Part shown: piece by piece, positions 26,354 through 34,761 of the stretch
Numbering within the stretch: the first letter of the stretch is position 1
Layout: each line of letters begins with the position of its first letter
Source of the DNA: Dyadobacter sp. CY323
Lineage (GTDB): Bacteria; Bacteroidota; Bacteroidia; Cytophagales; Spirosomataceae
Reading direction: 5' to 3'
Assembly (NCBI RefSeq): GCF_021390245.1
Contig: NZ_JAJUXH010000007.1
Span: 1-64,000 of the forward strand
DNA: 64,000 nt
Made by a program: the position numbers and the translations under genes
The notes under the pieces: generated by a model
The model's input: the letters and a program-made list of their open reading frames with translations, nothing else
Told to the model about the DNA's origin: nothing
Database searches by the model: none

Positions 26354-26385
26354 TTGCATTTAATTTTGTGTAAAACAAAAACACC

Positions 26386-27015
26386 ATGCAAAATCACCCT
26401 CCGCACCTCGTCCCAAGCCGGCTCCCTAAAAGAGCGCATTACGATCATGAAACCATTTGTTCGATCCTTGAAGAAGCACTTTTCTGCACGATCAGCTATG
26501 TTTCCGACCATCGCCCGTTTTCCATTCCGACCGCATTTGTAAGGTACGAAGACAAGATTTACATTCACGGATCGGTGGGAAGCCACTTTATCAGAGAAAT
26601 TGAGAAAGGGATTCCCGTTTGCATTTCCATTATGCTTACAGATGCGCTGGTCGTGGCGAAGTCTGCATTCAGTCACTCGGTGAATTATCGCTCCGTTACG
26701 ATTTTTTCCCAAGCCGAAAAGATTGAGGATTTTGAAACGAAAAAGGCCGCATTTGAATGGCTGACTGACAAAATTGTACCCGGCAGCTGGGAATATTTAC
26801 GGCCCATGAAAGACAGTGAGGTCAGGAAAACCACGGCGCTGGCATTTGCATTTGACGAAGCTTCTGCGAAAACCCGCGATGGAATGCCGAACGACGAGGA
26901 AGAAGATCTTGCATTGCCGATCTGGTCGGGCATTATCCCCATACCAAGTACAAAGCTTGCGCCGATCCCGGATGAATCCAGTAAAAATCTTCCCCTTCCG
27001 CAACATTTAATATAG
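26386..27015 (+). CDS. Pyridoxamine 5'-phosphate oxidase-like flavin-binding protein (NimA-like)
   Basis: 209 residues with the split-barrel pattern of the Pyridox_ox_2/NimA group: ALFCTISYVSDHRPFSIPTAFVRYEDKIYIHGS at the FMN site is recognisable in pieces (CTISYVSDHRPFSIPT), then SVNYRSVTIF. Such proteins bind FMN or haem; some reduce nitro compounds, most have no assigned substrate. It is transcribed away from a PLP-sensing MocR regulator across an 82-base operator region, an arrangement common for members of this family. A long hairpin follows at 27032-27074. Confidence 0.85.
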   Translation: MQNHPPHLVPSRLPKRAHYDHETICSILEEALFCTISYVSDHRPFSIPTAFVRYEDKIYIHGSVGSHFIREIEKGIPVCISIMLTDALVVAKSAFSHSVNYRSVTIFSQAEKIEDFETKKAAFEWLTDKIVPGSWEYLRPMKDSEVRKTTALAFAFDEASAKTRDGMPNDEEEDLALPIWSGIIPIPSTKLAPIPDESSKNLPLPQHLI

Positions 27016-27031
27016 CCGTGCAACCTTGGCG

Positions 27032-27074
27032 TTAAATCCGGCATCTTTCGGTCAAATTAAGATGCCAGATTTAA
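27032..27074. repeat. 16-bp-arm hairpin between flavoprotein and small ORF
   Basis: TTAAATCCGGCATCTT (27032-27047) and its near-perfect inverted copy (27059-27074) differ at one position and enclose 11 bases. No T-run follows on the plus strand, so it is not a textbook terminator; it could stabilise the upstream mRNA or mark a dispersed repeat. Confidence 0.65.
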
Positions 27075-27092
27075 TATAAAACATTGCACTCC

Positions 27093-27326
27093 ATGACAGG
27101 AAAGGAACTATTTGACCGCTACCAACTGGCTGCACTTGCAAAGGGACTTGGCTCCCAGGAGTTCCATTACGGAAACATTTTATATCAGGCACTTCGGCTT
27201 GAAGGCGAAGAAAAAGTTTTTCAGTTATTGGAAATGGCTGAAAATACAGGGAAACGCGTCGCATTAGGCTATTCCGCATTTTCGCATGACAGCCGCATGG
27301 ATCCCGACATGGCCGTTTTGATTTAA
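27093..27326 (+). CDS. Small hypothetical protein (77 aa)
   Basis: 77 residues from ATG 27093; a TTG nine bases earlier is possible. The sequence is soluble with a helical middle (EGEEKVFQLLEMAENTGKRVAL) and no recognised motif. Codon use and balanced composition resemble neighbouring genes. It starts 18 bases after the large hairpin at 27032-27074 and is followed by a GGTTTACCT / AGGTAAA mini-hairpin directly after its stop. Confidence 0.5.
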   Translation: MTGKELFDRYQLAALAKGLGSQEFHYGNILYQALRLEGEEKVFQLLEMAENTGKRVALGYSAFSHDSRMDPDMAVLI

Positions 27327-27327
27327 C

Positions 27328-27461
27328 GGTTTACCTATAAAGGTAAATGGCCATTCTGGTATCAATAACAGCTTTCGCTGCCTTTATCCACTCCGGCAAA
27401 TTATTGGCCGACCATTTTCTTTTCTTTGTCAGCAAGACCTGTTTCCTTTGAGGGTAAACCG
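27328..27461. repeat. GGTAAA/TTTACC repeats in intergenic region
   Basis: TTTACCT (27330-27336) pairs with AGGTAAA (27341-27347) around a four-base loop, and CGGTTTACC (27327-27335) recurs inverted as GGTAAACCG at 27453-27461. The region between the 77-residue ORF and the TPR gene has nothing else visible. Low confidence as a functional site. Confidence 0.35.
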
Positions 27462-27478
27462 GTTACCTGACGAATAGC

Positions 27479-28348
27479 ATGGAATTTTTGATTGTCCTGG
27501 CCTTTTTCGGTTATATCTTCTACTTAAGAAATTACGCTGACTTGCGAACGGCCTCTGAAAAAGAAGAAGCCGCATTGGCCGATGGCATCGCATTATACAA
27601 TAGTAACAAACTAGATGAAGCACTCGCCTACTTCAATCGTCGCATTGCGGAAAAACCAAAGCTTCCCATTGCATATCTCTATCGCGCGCTGATTTTTAAA
27701 GCCAATGGACATCAGGAGGAGTCAGAACGAGATCTGAAAACAGCAGTTAGCTTAGATGATGCTGTTTATCGGATCCAGCTTGAAGTAGGAAAAATGTATT
27801 TGGAAAAGGGTGATTTCGGAAATGCGCTGATTGCATTTAATAAGGTTGAGAACCTTGCAGATACATTAAACCCGGAAGTTTATCACCTGCGTGGCCACAC
27901 GTACTTGAAGCTCAACCAACCCGACGCCGCGCAGCAGGATTTTAATCTTGGAAAAGATATCCGCGCAGCTGGACAACCAGAAACGGCTTTTCAATCAACA
28001 TCGAAAAGTGAGTTCGTTGACCGTAAGTTTATCGCCAGCTTTTTGATGGTCATTTTTACGAGTGCGATGGTCGTTTCTGTGATACATCATGCTAAAAGTG
28101 TGCATATCCCGTATCTGGTGGCCGTTTTCTCGGCGATCATCATTGGTTTCGCCGAGCCTCAAAAGGGTTGGTTTCTCGCAATCGCCCAATGTGTTTTAAT
28201 TTTTGCCGGCTACATGTCGTTTGTTGAAACACCCGGGAACAAAGGTCAACAGGAACTGGAAAACTTTGGTTTATACGGTTCCATGATCCTCACATTTGCC
28301 GCCAGCTTTTTGGGAGCTTTTTTAAAGCGTGCCCTCAATATGAAATGA
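27479..28348 (+). CDS. TPR protein with membrane helices
   Basis: 289 residues. An N-terminal hydrophobic helix (MEFLIVLAFFGYIFYL) is followed by about three tetratricopeptide units (IALYNSNKLDEALAYFNRRI, LDDAVYRIQLEVGKMYLEKG, EVYHLRGHTYLKLNQPDAAQ; about residues 35-155) and then a C-terminal group of three or four transmembrane helices (about 180-285). TPRs mediate protein contacts. The stop overlaps the di-heme peroxidase start by four bases, so it is translationally coupled to that exported enzyme; a helper role is possible. Confidence 0.8.
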   Translation: MEFLIVLAFFGYIFYLRNYADLRTASEKEEAALADGIALYNSNKLDEALAYFNRRIAEKPKLPIAYLYRALIFKANGHQEESERDLKTAVSLDDAVYRIQLEVGKMYLEKGDFGNALIAFNKVENLADTLNPEVYHLRGHTYLKLNQPDAAQQDFNLGKDIRAAGQPETAFQSTSKSEFVDRKFIASFLMVIFTSAMVVSVIHHAKSVHIPYLVAVFSAIIIGFAEPQKGWFLAIAQCVLIFAGYMSFVETPGNKGQQELENFGLYGSMILTFAASFLGAFLKRALNMK

Positions 28349-30177
28349 AAAAGCGAATCGGCCCTGCTTTCCTGATTTTCTTGCTGGCGCATCTTCTTAC
28401 GGCTGCTATCTATCAGCAAAACGAGTCAAAAGTCGTGTCCGAGACCATCAGCCGGTTCAAATCCGATTCTAAAAATCTGTCGGCCAGTCTTGATATCCTC
28501 GACCATGCGTTGAGCGGGATCGATAATGCGGACGAGAAATCGATCCTCCATGCGAAGATTGCAATGGCAGACAGTCGTTTGGCCTACAAGAAATTGGAAT
28601 ACTTTATGGAGTATTTCTTTACCACTTCTTCCCGCATTTACAACCGCGCGCCGAAAAACGAGGTAGAAGAACCGTTTTTAGAATGGCAGGCACCCGCAGG
28701 ATTTCAATATATTGAACAAATGCTTTTTGATACACTTCCTGAGGATCACAGGAAGGATTTTCGGGATCAGGTCCGGCTTCTGAAACTGTCTTCTGAAGAC
28801 TTACCGTCACTGTTATACCGGTTTTCGGGCACAGAAGGCCAGATCCTCGAAAGCATCCGTTTGCAGCTCATCAGGATCATCACGCTCGGAGTCACAGGTT
28901 TTGACGCTCCATCACTTAAAACAGGTATCCGCGAATCGAAAGTCGCGCTCGAAACGATGCAGCCTACGCTGCTTTTTTATTCCAAAAACAAAAACAGGAC
29001 AACGGACAGCGTGGCGTATTTTCTTGAAAAATCCATTCATTATCTTAGTCTAAACACTGATTTTGATACATTTAACAGAATGGAATTTCTGACTGAACAT
29101 GCATTACCGTTACAGAAACATCTGGGAATCCTAATCAGAAGTTTAAACCTGGAAGTCAATAAAAGTAAGATCCTGAATTACAATGCCGAACATCTCTTTT
29201 CGCGCGACGCTATCCATATCCATGCAGTAACCGGTCGTAAAAGTGCGGTATCAAAAGACGAGATACGGCTGGGTAAACGGTTGTTTTTCGAGAAACGACT
29301 TTCTGGAAATGGAAAACGAAACTGTGCGTCGTGCCATAATCCGGATACTTATTTTTCGGACAGTCTTGTGCGGAGCAAGGGATTCAGGCCAAATACCGTG
29401 GTGCGGCGCAATGCTCCTTCCTTGTTGTACGCGGGTTTGCAGCATAACCAATTTTGGGATGGCCGGGCAAAAAACCTGGAAACTCAGATTGGGCAGGTAC
29501 TGAAAGATCCGGAAGAAATGCATGGAAATATGCCTTCTATTCTTAAAAAATTAAATGCAGATAAAAATTACTCCGCTGCATTTCAAATGGCCTTTGGTAA
29601 GAAAAAGTCTGGTAAGATTGTAGAAAAGGACATTTACCGCGCCATCGCATCCTACATTGCTACGCTCAATCCCCATAATTCCCCGTTTGACGAATATATG
29701 GCGGGTAATAAAAAAGCATTGACGGAAAATCAAGTCGCCGGTTTCAATCTTTTTATGGGGAAAGCGCAATGCGGAACCTGTCATTTTGCGCCCGTTTTTA
29801 ATGGCCTGGTCCCGCCCGCATATCTGCTCACTGAATTTGAAGTTTTGGGCACTCCCGGAAATGACGATTTGAAAAAGCCCATCACGGATTTAGATAGAGG
29901 TCGGTTTGCATTGTATCCCGTTTCATTCTATGAGAATGCTTTTAAAACGCCGACCGTCAGAAATTCGTCGGCGACTGCACCGTATATGCACAATGGCGCA
30001 TTCAAAACGCTGGAAAACGTCATTGAATTTTATAATGTCGGCGGCGGCGAAGGAATTGGAATGGATGTCAAAAATCAGACACTTTCCTCCGCGCATCTCA
30101 ATCTTACCGATACTGAAAAAATAAACCTGGTTGCCTTTCTCGAAGCTTTGACGGATGACATCAGTAAATTAAAATAA
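28345..30177 (+). CDS. Di-heme cytochrome c peroxidase (MauG/CcpA family) with N-terminal helical extension
   Basis: 610 residues with an N-terminal signal-anchor-like helix (FLIFLLAHLLTAAIY). Two c-type haem sites occur at C327-ASC-H331 and C476-GTC-H480, with typical flanking text (GKRLFFEKRLSGNG, RNAPSLLYAGLQHNQFWDGRA, TPTVRNSSATAPYMHNG). Residues about 30-300 are not part of the usual peroxidase and are all-helical, with APAGFQYIEQMLF recalling imelysin-type GxHxxE regions (weak). The enzyme would act in the periplasm reducing H2O2 or oxidising a partner. It overlaps the TPR gene and is directly followed by a T9SS phosphatase gene. Confidence 0.88.
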   Translation: MKKRIGPAFLIFLLAHLLTAAIYQQNESKVVSETISRFKSDSKNLSASLDILDHALSGIDNADEKSILHAKIAMADSRLAYKKLEYFMEYFFTTSSRIYNRAPKNEVEEPFLEWQAPAGFQYIEQMLFDTLPEDHRKDFRDQVRLLKLSSEDLPSLLYRFSGTEGQILESIRLQLIRIITLGVTGFDAPSLKTGIRESKVALETMQPTLLFYSKNKNRTTDSVAYFLEKSIHYLSLNTDFDTFNRMEFLTEHALPLQKHLGILIRSLNLEVNKSKILNYNAEHLFSRDAIHIHAVTGRKSAVSKDEIRLGKRLFFEKRLSGNGKRNCASCHNPDTYFSDSLVRSKGFRPNTVVRRNAPSLLYAGLQHNQFWDGRAKNLETQIGQVLKDPEEMHGNMPSILKKLNADKNYSAAFQMAFGKKKSGKIVEKDIYRAIASYIATLNPHNSPFDEYMAGNKKALTENQVAGFNLFMGKAQCGTCHFAPVFNGLVPPAYLLTEFEVLGTPGNDDLKKPITDLDRGRFALYPVSFYENAFKTPTVRNSSATAPYMHNGAFKTLENVIEFYNVGGGEGIGMDVKNQTLSSAHLNLTDTEKINLVAFLEALTDDISKLK

Positions 30178-30213
30178 TTGTGTATCAACCAATTATGCTT
30201 TAAACAGTTGAAT

Positions 30214-32331
30214 ATGAAATCACTTTTACAATTCAGTTCTTTCAAAATGGTGTGCAGTTATACATTGCTCATTTCATGTATTTTGAACAGCTTTACTGCA
30301 TTCAGCATTCCTTCTCTGATACGTGGCCCCTATTTGCAATCGGCCACATCGGTAAGCATTGTGATTCGCTGGCGGACCGACGAAGCTTCGAATAGTCAGG
30401 TAAAGTTTGGCAGTTCAGCCGCAAACCTCAACAAAGTTGTCGACGACGTCACGCCGGTTACTGAGCATGAAGTCAAATTGACCGGGCTAAATCCAAAAAC
30501 CAGGTATTACTATTCCATTGGAAGCAGCAGTACGGTTTTGCAGGGTAACAGTGAAAATTACTTCGAAACTCCACCCCTGCCCGGAGCAATCGGCAAATAC
30601 CGGATCGGCGTGATCGGTGATTGCGGAAATAACTCTGTTAATCAGTTAAATGTCCGGGATCAGGTAGGAAATTATCTCGGCGCTAACTATATGAATGCGT
30701 GGATCTTATTGGGTGATAATGCATACTCGTTCGGCACAGATCCGGAATATCAGTCGAATTTTTTTAACGTATATAAAGATGGTTTTCTTAAAAAAAGCCC
30801 ATTATATCCTGCGCCGGGTAACCACGATTATGCAGACAATTCAGATCATCAAAATGATCACAACATTCCTTATTATGATGTTTTTACGATACCAAAACAA
30901 GGAGAAGCCGGTGGCGTTGCGTCGGGTACAGAGGCTTATTATTCATTCGATTATGGAAATATTCACTTTCTATCTCTGGATTCGTACGGTAAAGAAGATA
31001 ATGCGACCCGCCTCTATGATACTCTCGGAAAGCAGGTTACATGGATAAAACAGGACCTCGCAGCCAATGCAAATAAAGACTGGATCGTCGCATACTGGCA
31101 CCATCCGCCTTATTCGAAAGGTTCTCATGACTCTGACACAGAATCTTCCATGCTCAAAATCAGGACCGATTTCATTCGGATTTTAGAACGTAATGGTGTG
31201 GATCTCATCTTGTGCGGGCACAGCCATGACTACGAGCGGTCGAAATTAATGCAGGGACATTACGGTTTGGAGAATTCCCTGGATCCCTCTGTGCATAATT
31301 TGAGCAGTTCGAGTGGTATGTATGACGGCTCGCTCAATTCCTGTCCCTACGAAAAAAAGTCAGCCAAAAACAGAGGAACCGTGTATGTGGTCTCTGGCTC
31401 GGCTGGCCAGCTTGGCGGAATGAAGGCCAACTATCCGCATGATGCGCTGCCATTTTCCAATGCGACACACGGCGGTGGAATGGTGCTGGAAGTGGAGGGT
31501 AACCGGCTCGACGCGAAATGGATCGGGGCCGATGGTGTGATCCGGGACAAGTTTACATTAGAAAAAGACGTAAGCCGAAAGACAAACATTGATCTGACCT
31601 CAGGAAACAGCGTAACCCTAAATTCGTCGTTTATAGGAACTTATAAGTGGAATATGGGTGCTACGTCCAGGTCCATTGTGGTTTCGCCCACCGTTGATAC
31701 CGACTACATTGTTAAAGACAATTTCGAATGCCTGAGCGACACATTCCACGTCAAAGTCAGCCCGGTGTTGCCTGTCAAGCTGATTTCATTCGACGGCGTG
31801 GCGGATGATGCCAATCAGGTGACGTTGAAATGGGTGACCAGTTTCGAGCAAAATGCTTCGCAGTTCGTCATTGAACGTTCAACCGACAGCATCACGTTTG
31901 TTGAGATTTCGAAAATACCGGCGCAGGGAAATTCTCAGGGAACTAGTTCTTACGCGGCGATCGACAGTACCGCAGGCAATCAGCATTCTGAGAAATATTA
32001 CTATCGACTCAAACAAATCGATCAGGATGGGACGTACATCTACTCCAAGATGATCGTGGTAAAACTCCATTCACTTTCTGCAAACTTCGATTTAAGCCTC
32101 GTTCCTAATCCATCGGGAGGCAGCGAGGTCACGCTAAAATTAACCCGAGGGAGTATGTTTGACGGTAAAGTAACCGTGTACAATTTAACTGGCAACCAGG
32201 TATTTGAAAAAGAACTAACGTTCTCAAACACTCGGAAAATCACTTTCCCAAGAAGGTTACAAGCTGGCATTTACCTTTTCCGGTTCACCTCCGGTGGGAA
32301 TGTTTTGACGAAGAAAGTGGTGGTTCAGTGA
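30214..32331 (+). CDS. Secreted purple acid phosphatase-like metallophosphoesterase with T9SS domain
   Basis: 705 residues from ATG 30214, which starts a signal peptide (MKSLLQFSSFKMVCSYTLLI...). Residues about 30-125 are an Fn3-like N-terminal domain of purple acid phosphatases (IRGPYLQSATSVSIVIRW). Metal-binding blocks follow in order: IGDCGNN, LLGDNAYSFG, PGNHDY, WHHPPYSKGSH and CGHSHDYERS. The C-terminal about 90 residues match a T9SS type A signal (LVPNPSGG ... AGIYLFRF ... KKVVVQ). Expected to release phosphate outside the cell. It lies 36 bases after the peroxidase gene and probably shares its transcript. Confidence 0.92.
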   Translation: MKSLLQFSSFKMVCSYTLLISCILNSFTAFSIPSLIRGPYLQSATSVSIVIRWRTDEASNSQVKFGSSAANLNKVVDDVTPVTEHEVKLTGLNPKTRYYYSIGSSSTVLQGNSENYFETPPLPGAIGKYRIGVIGDCGNNSVNQLNVRDQVGNYLGANYMNAWILLGDNAYSFGTDPEYQSNFFNVYKDGFLKKSPLYPAPGNHDYADNSDHQNDHNIPYYDVFTIPKQGEAGGVASGTEAYYSFDYGNIHFLSLDSYGKEDNATRLYDTLGKQVTWIKQDLAANANKDWIVAYWHHPPYSKGSHDSDTESSMLKIRTDFIRILERNGVDLILCGHSHDYERSKLMQGHYGLENSLDPSVHNLSSSSGMYDGSLNSCPYEKKSAKNRGTVYVVSGSAGQLGGMKANYPHDALPFSNATHGGGMVLEVEGNRLDAKWIGADGVIRDKFTLEKDVSRKTNIDLTSGNSVTLNSSFIGTYKWNMGATSRSIVVSPTVDTDYIVKDNFECLSDTFHVKVSPVLPVKLISFDGVADDANQVTLKWVTSFEQNASQFVIERSTDSITFVEISKIPAQGNSQGTSSYAAIDSTAGNQHSEKYYYRLKQIDQDGTYIYSKMIVVKLHSLSANFDLSLVPNPSGGSEVTLKLTRGSMFDGKVTVYNLTGNQVFEKELTFSNTRKITFPRRLQAGIYLFRFTSGGNVLTKKVVVQ

Positions 32332-32383
32332 GTTTTCGAATCCCAGCTTAAAATGATAAACAGTGCAATCAACGGGACTGGCT

Positions 32384-32424
32384 TGGTTTTTTAGTTCGAT
32401 CAGATAAATCAAACTAAAAAACCA
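32384..32424. promoter_or_regulatory. 13-bp inverted repeat reaching the start codon of the 32424 gene
   Basis: TGGTTTTTTAGTT (32384-32396) pairs perfectly with AACTAAAAAACCA (32412-32424) around 15 bases. The last base of the right arm is the A of the ATG start. As RNA it would bury the translation start; as DNA it could be an operator; as a terminator it would lack its T-run outside the stem. Confidence 0.6.
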
Positions 32425-32690
32425 TGTCTTTGGAAAACGAAAAACGAAAGGAATTGGAGGAGAAAATTCTCTCTAAACGTCAGCAAATTGAGTTTGAGCG
32501 GAATAGTGTGGAGGCTGATCAGATGCTGTCAGATGACAACCGGGAAAACCCTGATGTAAAGGAAGAAATGATCAATGCAGGCCAATCGCCGGAAAGCGAT
32601 CTGGACGCCACGGACCTGAAATCACTAAAAAGTTTGGAGCAGGATTTAGAAGATCTGATCCAAGAGCTGGATGATCTTAAACGAGGCTAA
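32424..32690 (+). CDS. Small acidic coiled-coil hypothetical protein
   Basis: 88 residues, very charged, with helical ends (NEKRKELEEKILSKRQQIEF and LKSLEQDLEDLIQELDDLKR) and a disordered Asp/Asn/Pro-rich middle. No family recognised. Its ATG is part of a perfect inverted repeat, and its TAA stop overlaps the TAG stop of the convergent gene at 32687-32690. Confidence 0.65.
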   Translation: MSLENEKRKELEEKILSKRQQIEFERNSVEADQMLSDDNRENPDVKEEMINAGQSPESDLDATDLKSLKSLEQDLEDLIQELDDLKRG

Positions 32691-32962
32691 ACTGCTTTAA
32701 CTTCTTGTTCCAGCACTTCTTTCGTTTTAGTCAATTCGCTGACTACCTCACTCCATTTGTCTGAATTTGTGCCAAATGGATCATAGTCGACAGGAAGTTG
32801 CCCAACTACATTAAATAGATCGTTTGACTTTTCCCTGATTGTCGACACAAGCCCGGCGACGTGAAAAATGTTCAGTATTTTGTGTGCATTCGTGATCGTG
32901 TAATCCTGCGTCGTGCAGAAAACCAGTGATCCGTCATTATAGTGGCATTCAATATTTCTCAT
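32687..32962 (-). CDS. Small hypothetical protein (91 aa)
   Basis: 91 residues, soluble. It opens with strand-like text (MRNIECHYNDGSLVFCTTQD) and ends in a helix (WSEVVSELTKTKEVLEQEVKAV). No family recognised. It sits 57 bases downstream of the YceI gene's start region on the same strand but in its own small interval; the stop overlaps that of the convergent 88-residue gene. Confidence 0.6.
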   Translation of the reverse strand: MRNIECHYNDGSLVFCTTQDYTITNAHKILNIFHVAGLVSTIREKSNDLFNVVGQLPVDYDPFGTNSDKWSEVVSELTKTKEVLEQEVKAV

Positions 32963-33018
32963 GGCTTAATATGTGATTCATGATCGGTTATTACAAAATA
33001 TCATACCAACAGACTACC

Positions 33019-33546
33019 TTATAATGCATGTACTGGCACTGAAACTTCCACACTGGTGGAGTCTGATTCCTTTCCGGTCGTTTTACCAATCCCGAAATCG
33101 CCGCGATTCACTTTAAATGTCCCCTGAAACAACGATTTGCCCTCAGATTCTTTGAATAAAAAAGGGATTGAAACCGGCTTCCTGATGCCGTGCATTTCCA
33201 GTTCTCCATTTACCACATATCCGGAATCCAGTTTTGAGACATTCGTGGAAACGAACCGGATTACCGGAAACTGTGCCGCATCAAACCATTTTTCGCTTTT
33301 TGCGTGCTTATTTTTTAACTCGATTCCGGTGTTAATGGAATTCACATCGACCGAAACATCAAATTTTGCATTCAATGGATTTTCCGGATCAAACTGAATG
33401 TCTCCACTGAGCTTTTCAAAGGTTCCATGCGCATATTTGCCATCGAACCGGATGATGTAACCGTCCGCGATCTTCCAGGTTTTTATTACTAAAATTGTGA
33501 AAGAAAAGGCTATCGTAGAAAGAATAAGAAGCAGATTCCTTTTCAT
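33019..33546 (-). CDS. YceI-family lipocalin-like protein
   Basis: 175 residues with an N-terminal signal or anchor helix (MKRNLLLILSTIAFSFTILVI). The YceI pattern is clear: GKYAHGTFEKLSGDIQFDPENP, VDVNSINTG, KSEKWFDAAQFPVIRFVSTNV, GELEMHGIRKPVSIPF. This fold binds isoprenoid-type lipids or quinone-like molecules in the periplasm. Start overlaps the AraC regulator's stop by four bases, so the regulator and this protein are co-transcribed. Confidence 0.9.
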   Translation of the reverse strand: MKRNLLLILSTIAFSFTILVIKTWKIADGYIIRFDGKYAHGTFEKLSGDIQFDPENPLNAKFDVSVDVNSINTGIELKNKHAKSEKWFDAAQFPVIRFVSTNVSKLDSGYVVNGELEMHGIRKPVSIPFLFKESEGKSLFQGTFKVNRGDFGIGKTTGKESDSTSVEVSVPVHAL

Positions 33547-34559
33547 GACGCTTGTCTTATGAGGTTTGGCTTGAATGCATAACTGCCAATCTGCGACGGA
33601 CTGACGCCGGTAAATTTTTTGAATGCTACGGAAAAATGCTGTGAATGCTCATAACCCAAAATATTGGCAACCGCCTCGACCGACATGTTGCAATCTTTCA
33701 GCAGTTTCGCCGCATATTCCATCCGCAATTTCCTCACATATCCGAAAACCGTTTCTCCAAATAGTGTTTTAAATCCTTTCTTGACCTTAAACTCATTTAA
33801 AAGGCAAACACGGCTTAATTCGCTCAGCGACAGATCGGACAGAAAGTGAACTTCCAAATGCTTTTTTAAAGCATACAGTTTTTCCGCTTCATCGGGTTTG
33901 ACCGAATCACTTGCCGGACCCGGAGATTTGAATTGTTCGATCTGCAAAGCAAGAAGTTCCAGAGTTTTAGACTGGATCATGAGGTTACGCATTGGCCCCG
34001 AGTAGGTGCAAACGCGCATTTCATCGATCAGTCGCAGCATGTGAGGGGTCATATCCAACGTGCCTTCCGTTCCGGAAAACGGACGATTATGGTACAAATT
34101 CTCATGGATCTTTTCGCTCCACGGATCGTCACAGCCTAGGGCTCCGCTAAAAAAGTTCTTTTCAAGGCTGATGTGGAACATTTCCAGCGAGGATTTGGAA
34201 GCTACCTTATTGATATTTCCCCCGTCCGGTGCGTACACCAGGTTATGTTTCCGGGGACGCATATTAAGTTCTCGTTTAATGCCAACAAATTGAGTGTCAA
34301 GCTTTCCAGAAAGGTGAAAATTGATATTGACCGTATCGGATGGCGAGCTATCATGTAATTCAATCGCTTCCTCCGTCTGCCAGCACAGGTTCATAAGGTG
34401 CATGTGAGGAAATAATGCATTCCTGAACCGGATACTCCCGGCTTTGGGATGGTACCTGCTGGTAAACTGGGGGCACGCGTCGGCAGGTTTGCCCGTACTG
34501 ACCGACTTGGGATCGGGGATGTGGCTGAACTCGAATACGTCCGTTGAATTGATAATCAT
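33543..34559 (-). CDS. AraC-family transcriptional regulator
   Basis: 338 residues. The C-terminal about 95 residues carry the two-HTH AraC domain (LSLSELSRVCLLNEFKVKKGF then VEAVANILGYEHSQHFSVAFKKFTG in pieces). The first about 230 residues form an effector or dimer domain without a recognised ligand motif. It is divergent from the membrane cytochrome c gene and leads the YceI gene, so either could be its target. Met 34559 is the only good start. Confidence 0.9.
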   Translation of the reverse strand: MIINSTDVFEFSHIPDPKSVSTGKPADACPQFTSRYHPKAGSIRFRNALFPHMHLMNLCWQTEEAIELHDSSPSDTVNINFHLSGKLDTQFVGIKRELNMRPRKHNLVYAPDGGNINKVASKSSLEMFHISLEKNFFSGALGCDDPWSEKIHENLYHNRPFSGTEGTLDMTPHMLRLIDEMRVCTYSGPMRNLMIQSKTLELLALQIEQFKSPGPASDSVKPDEAEKLYALKKHLEVHFLSDLSLSELSRVCLLNEFKVKKGFKTLFGETVFGYVRKLRMEYAAKLLKDCNMSVEAVANILGYEHSQHFSVAFKKFTGVSPSQIGSYAFKPNLIRQAS

Positions 34560-34761
34560 GGCTGGCTAATGGTTAATTTTCTATTCTTAAAAGCTCTAAA
34601 ATAATGGTTTTCGCAGCAGTTAGTTGACAGAAGTTACTTAACGGAAATCACACGCTGAAAGAGGTTGCCGAATAATCCCTCCTGCGTAGAATTTTATCCT
34701 TTTTGCGTACGCGCCGATTCGCGATCCGAACACAACTTTGCAGGCAAAAAATGGATAAGCT

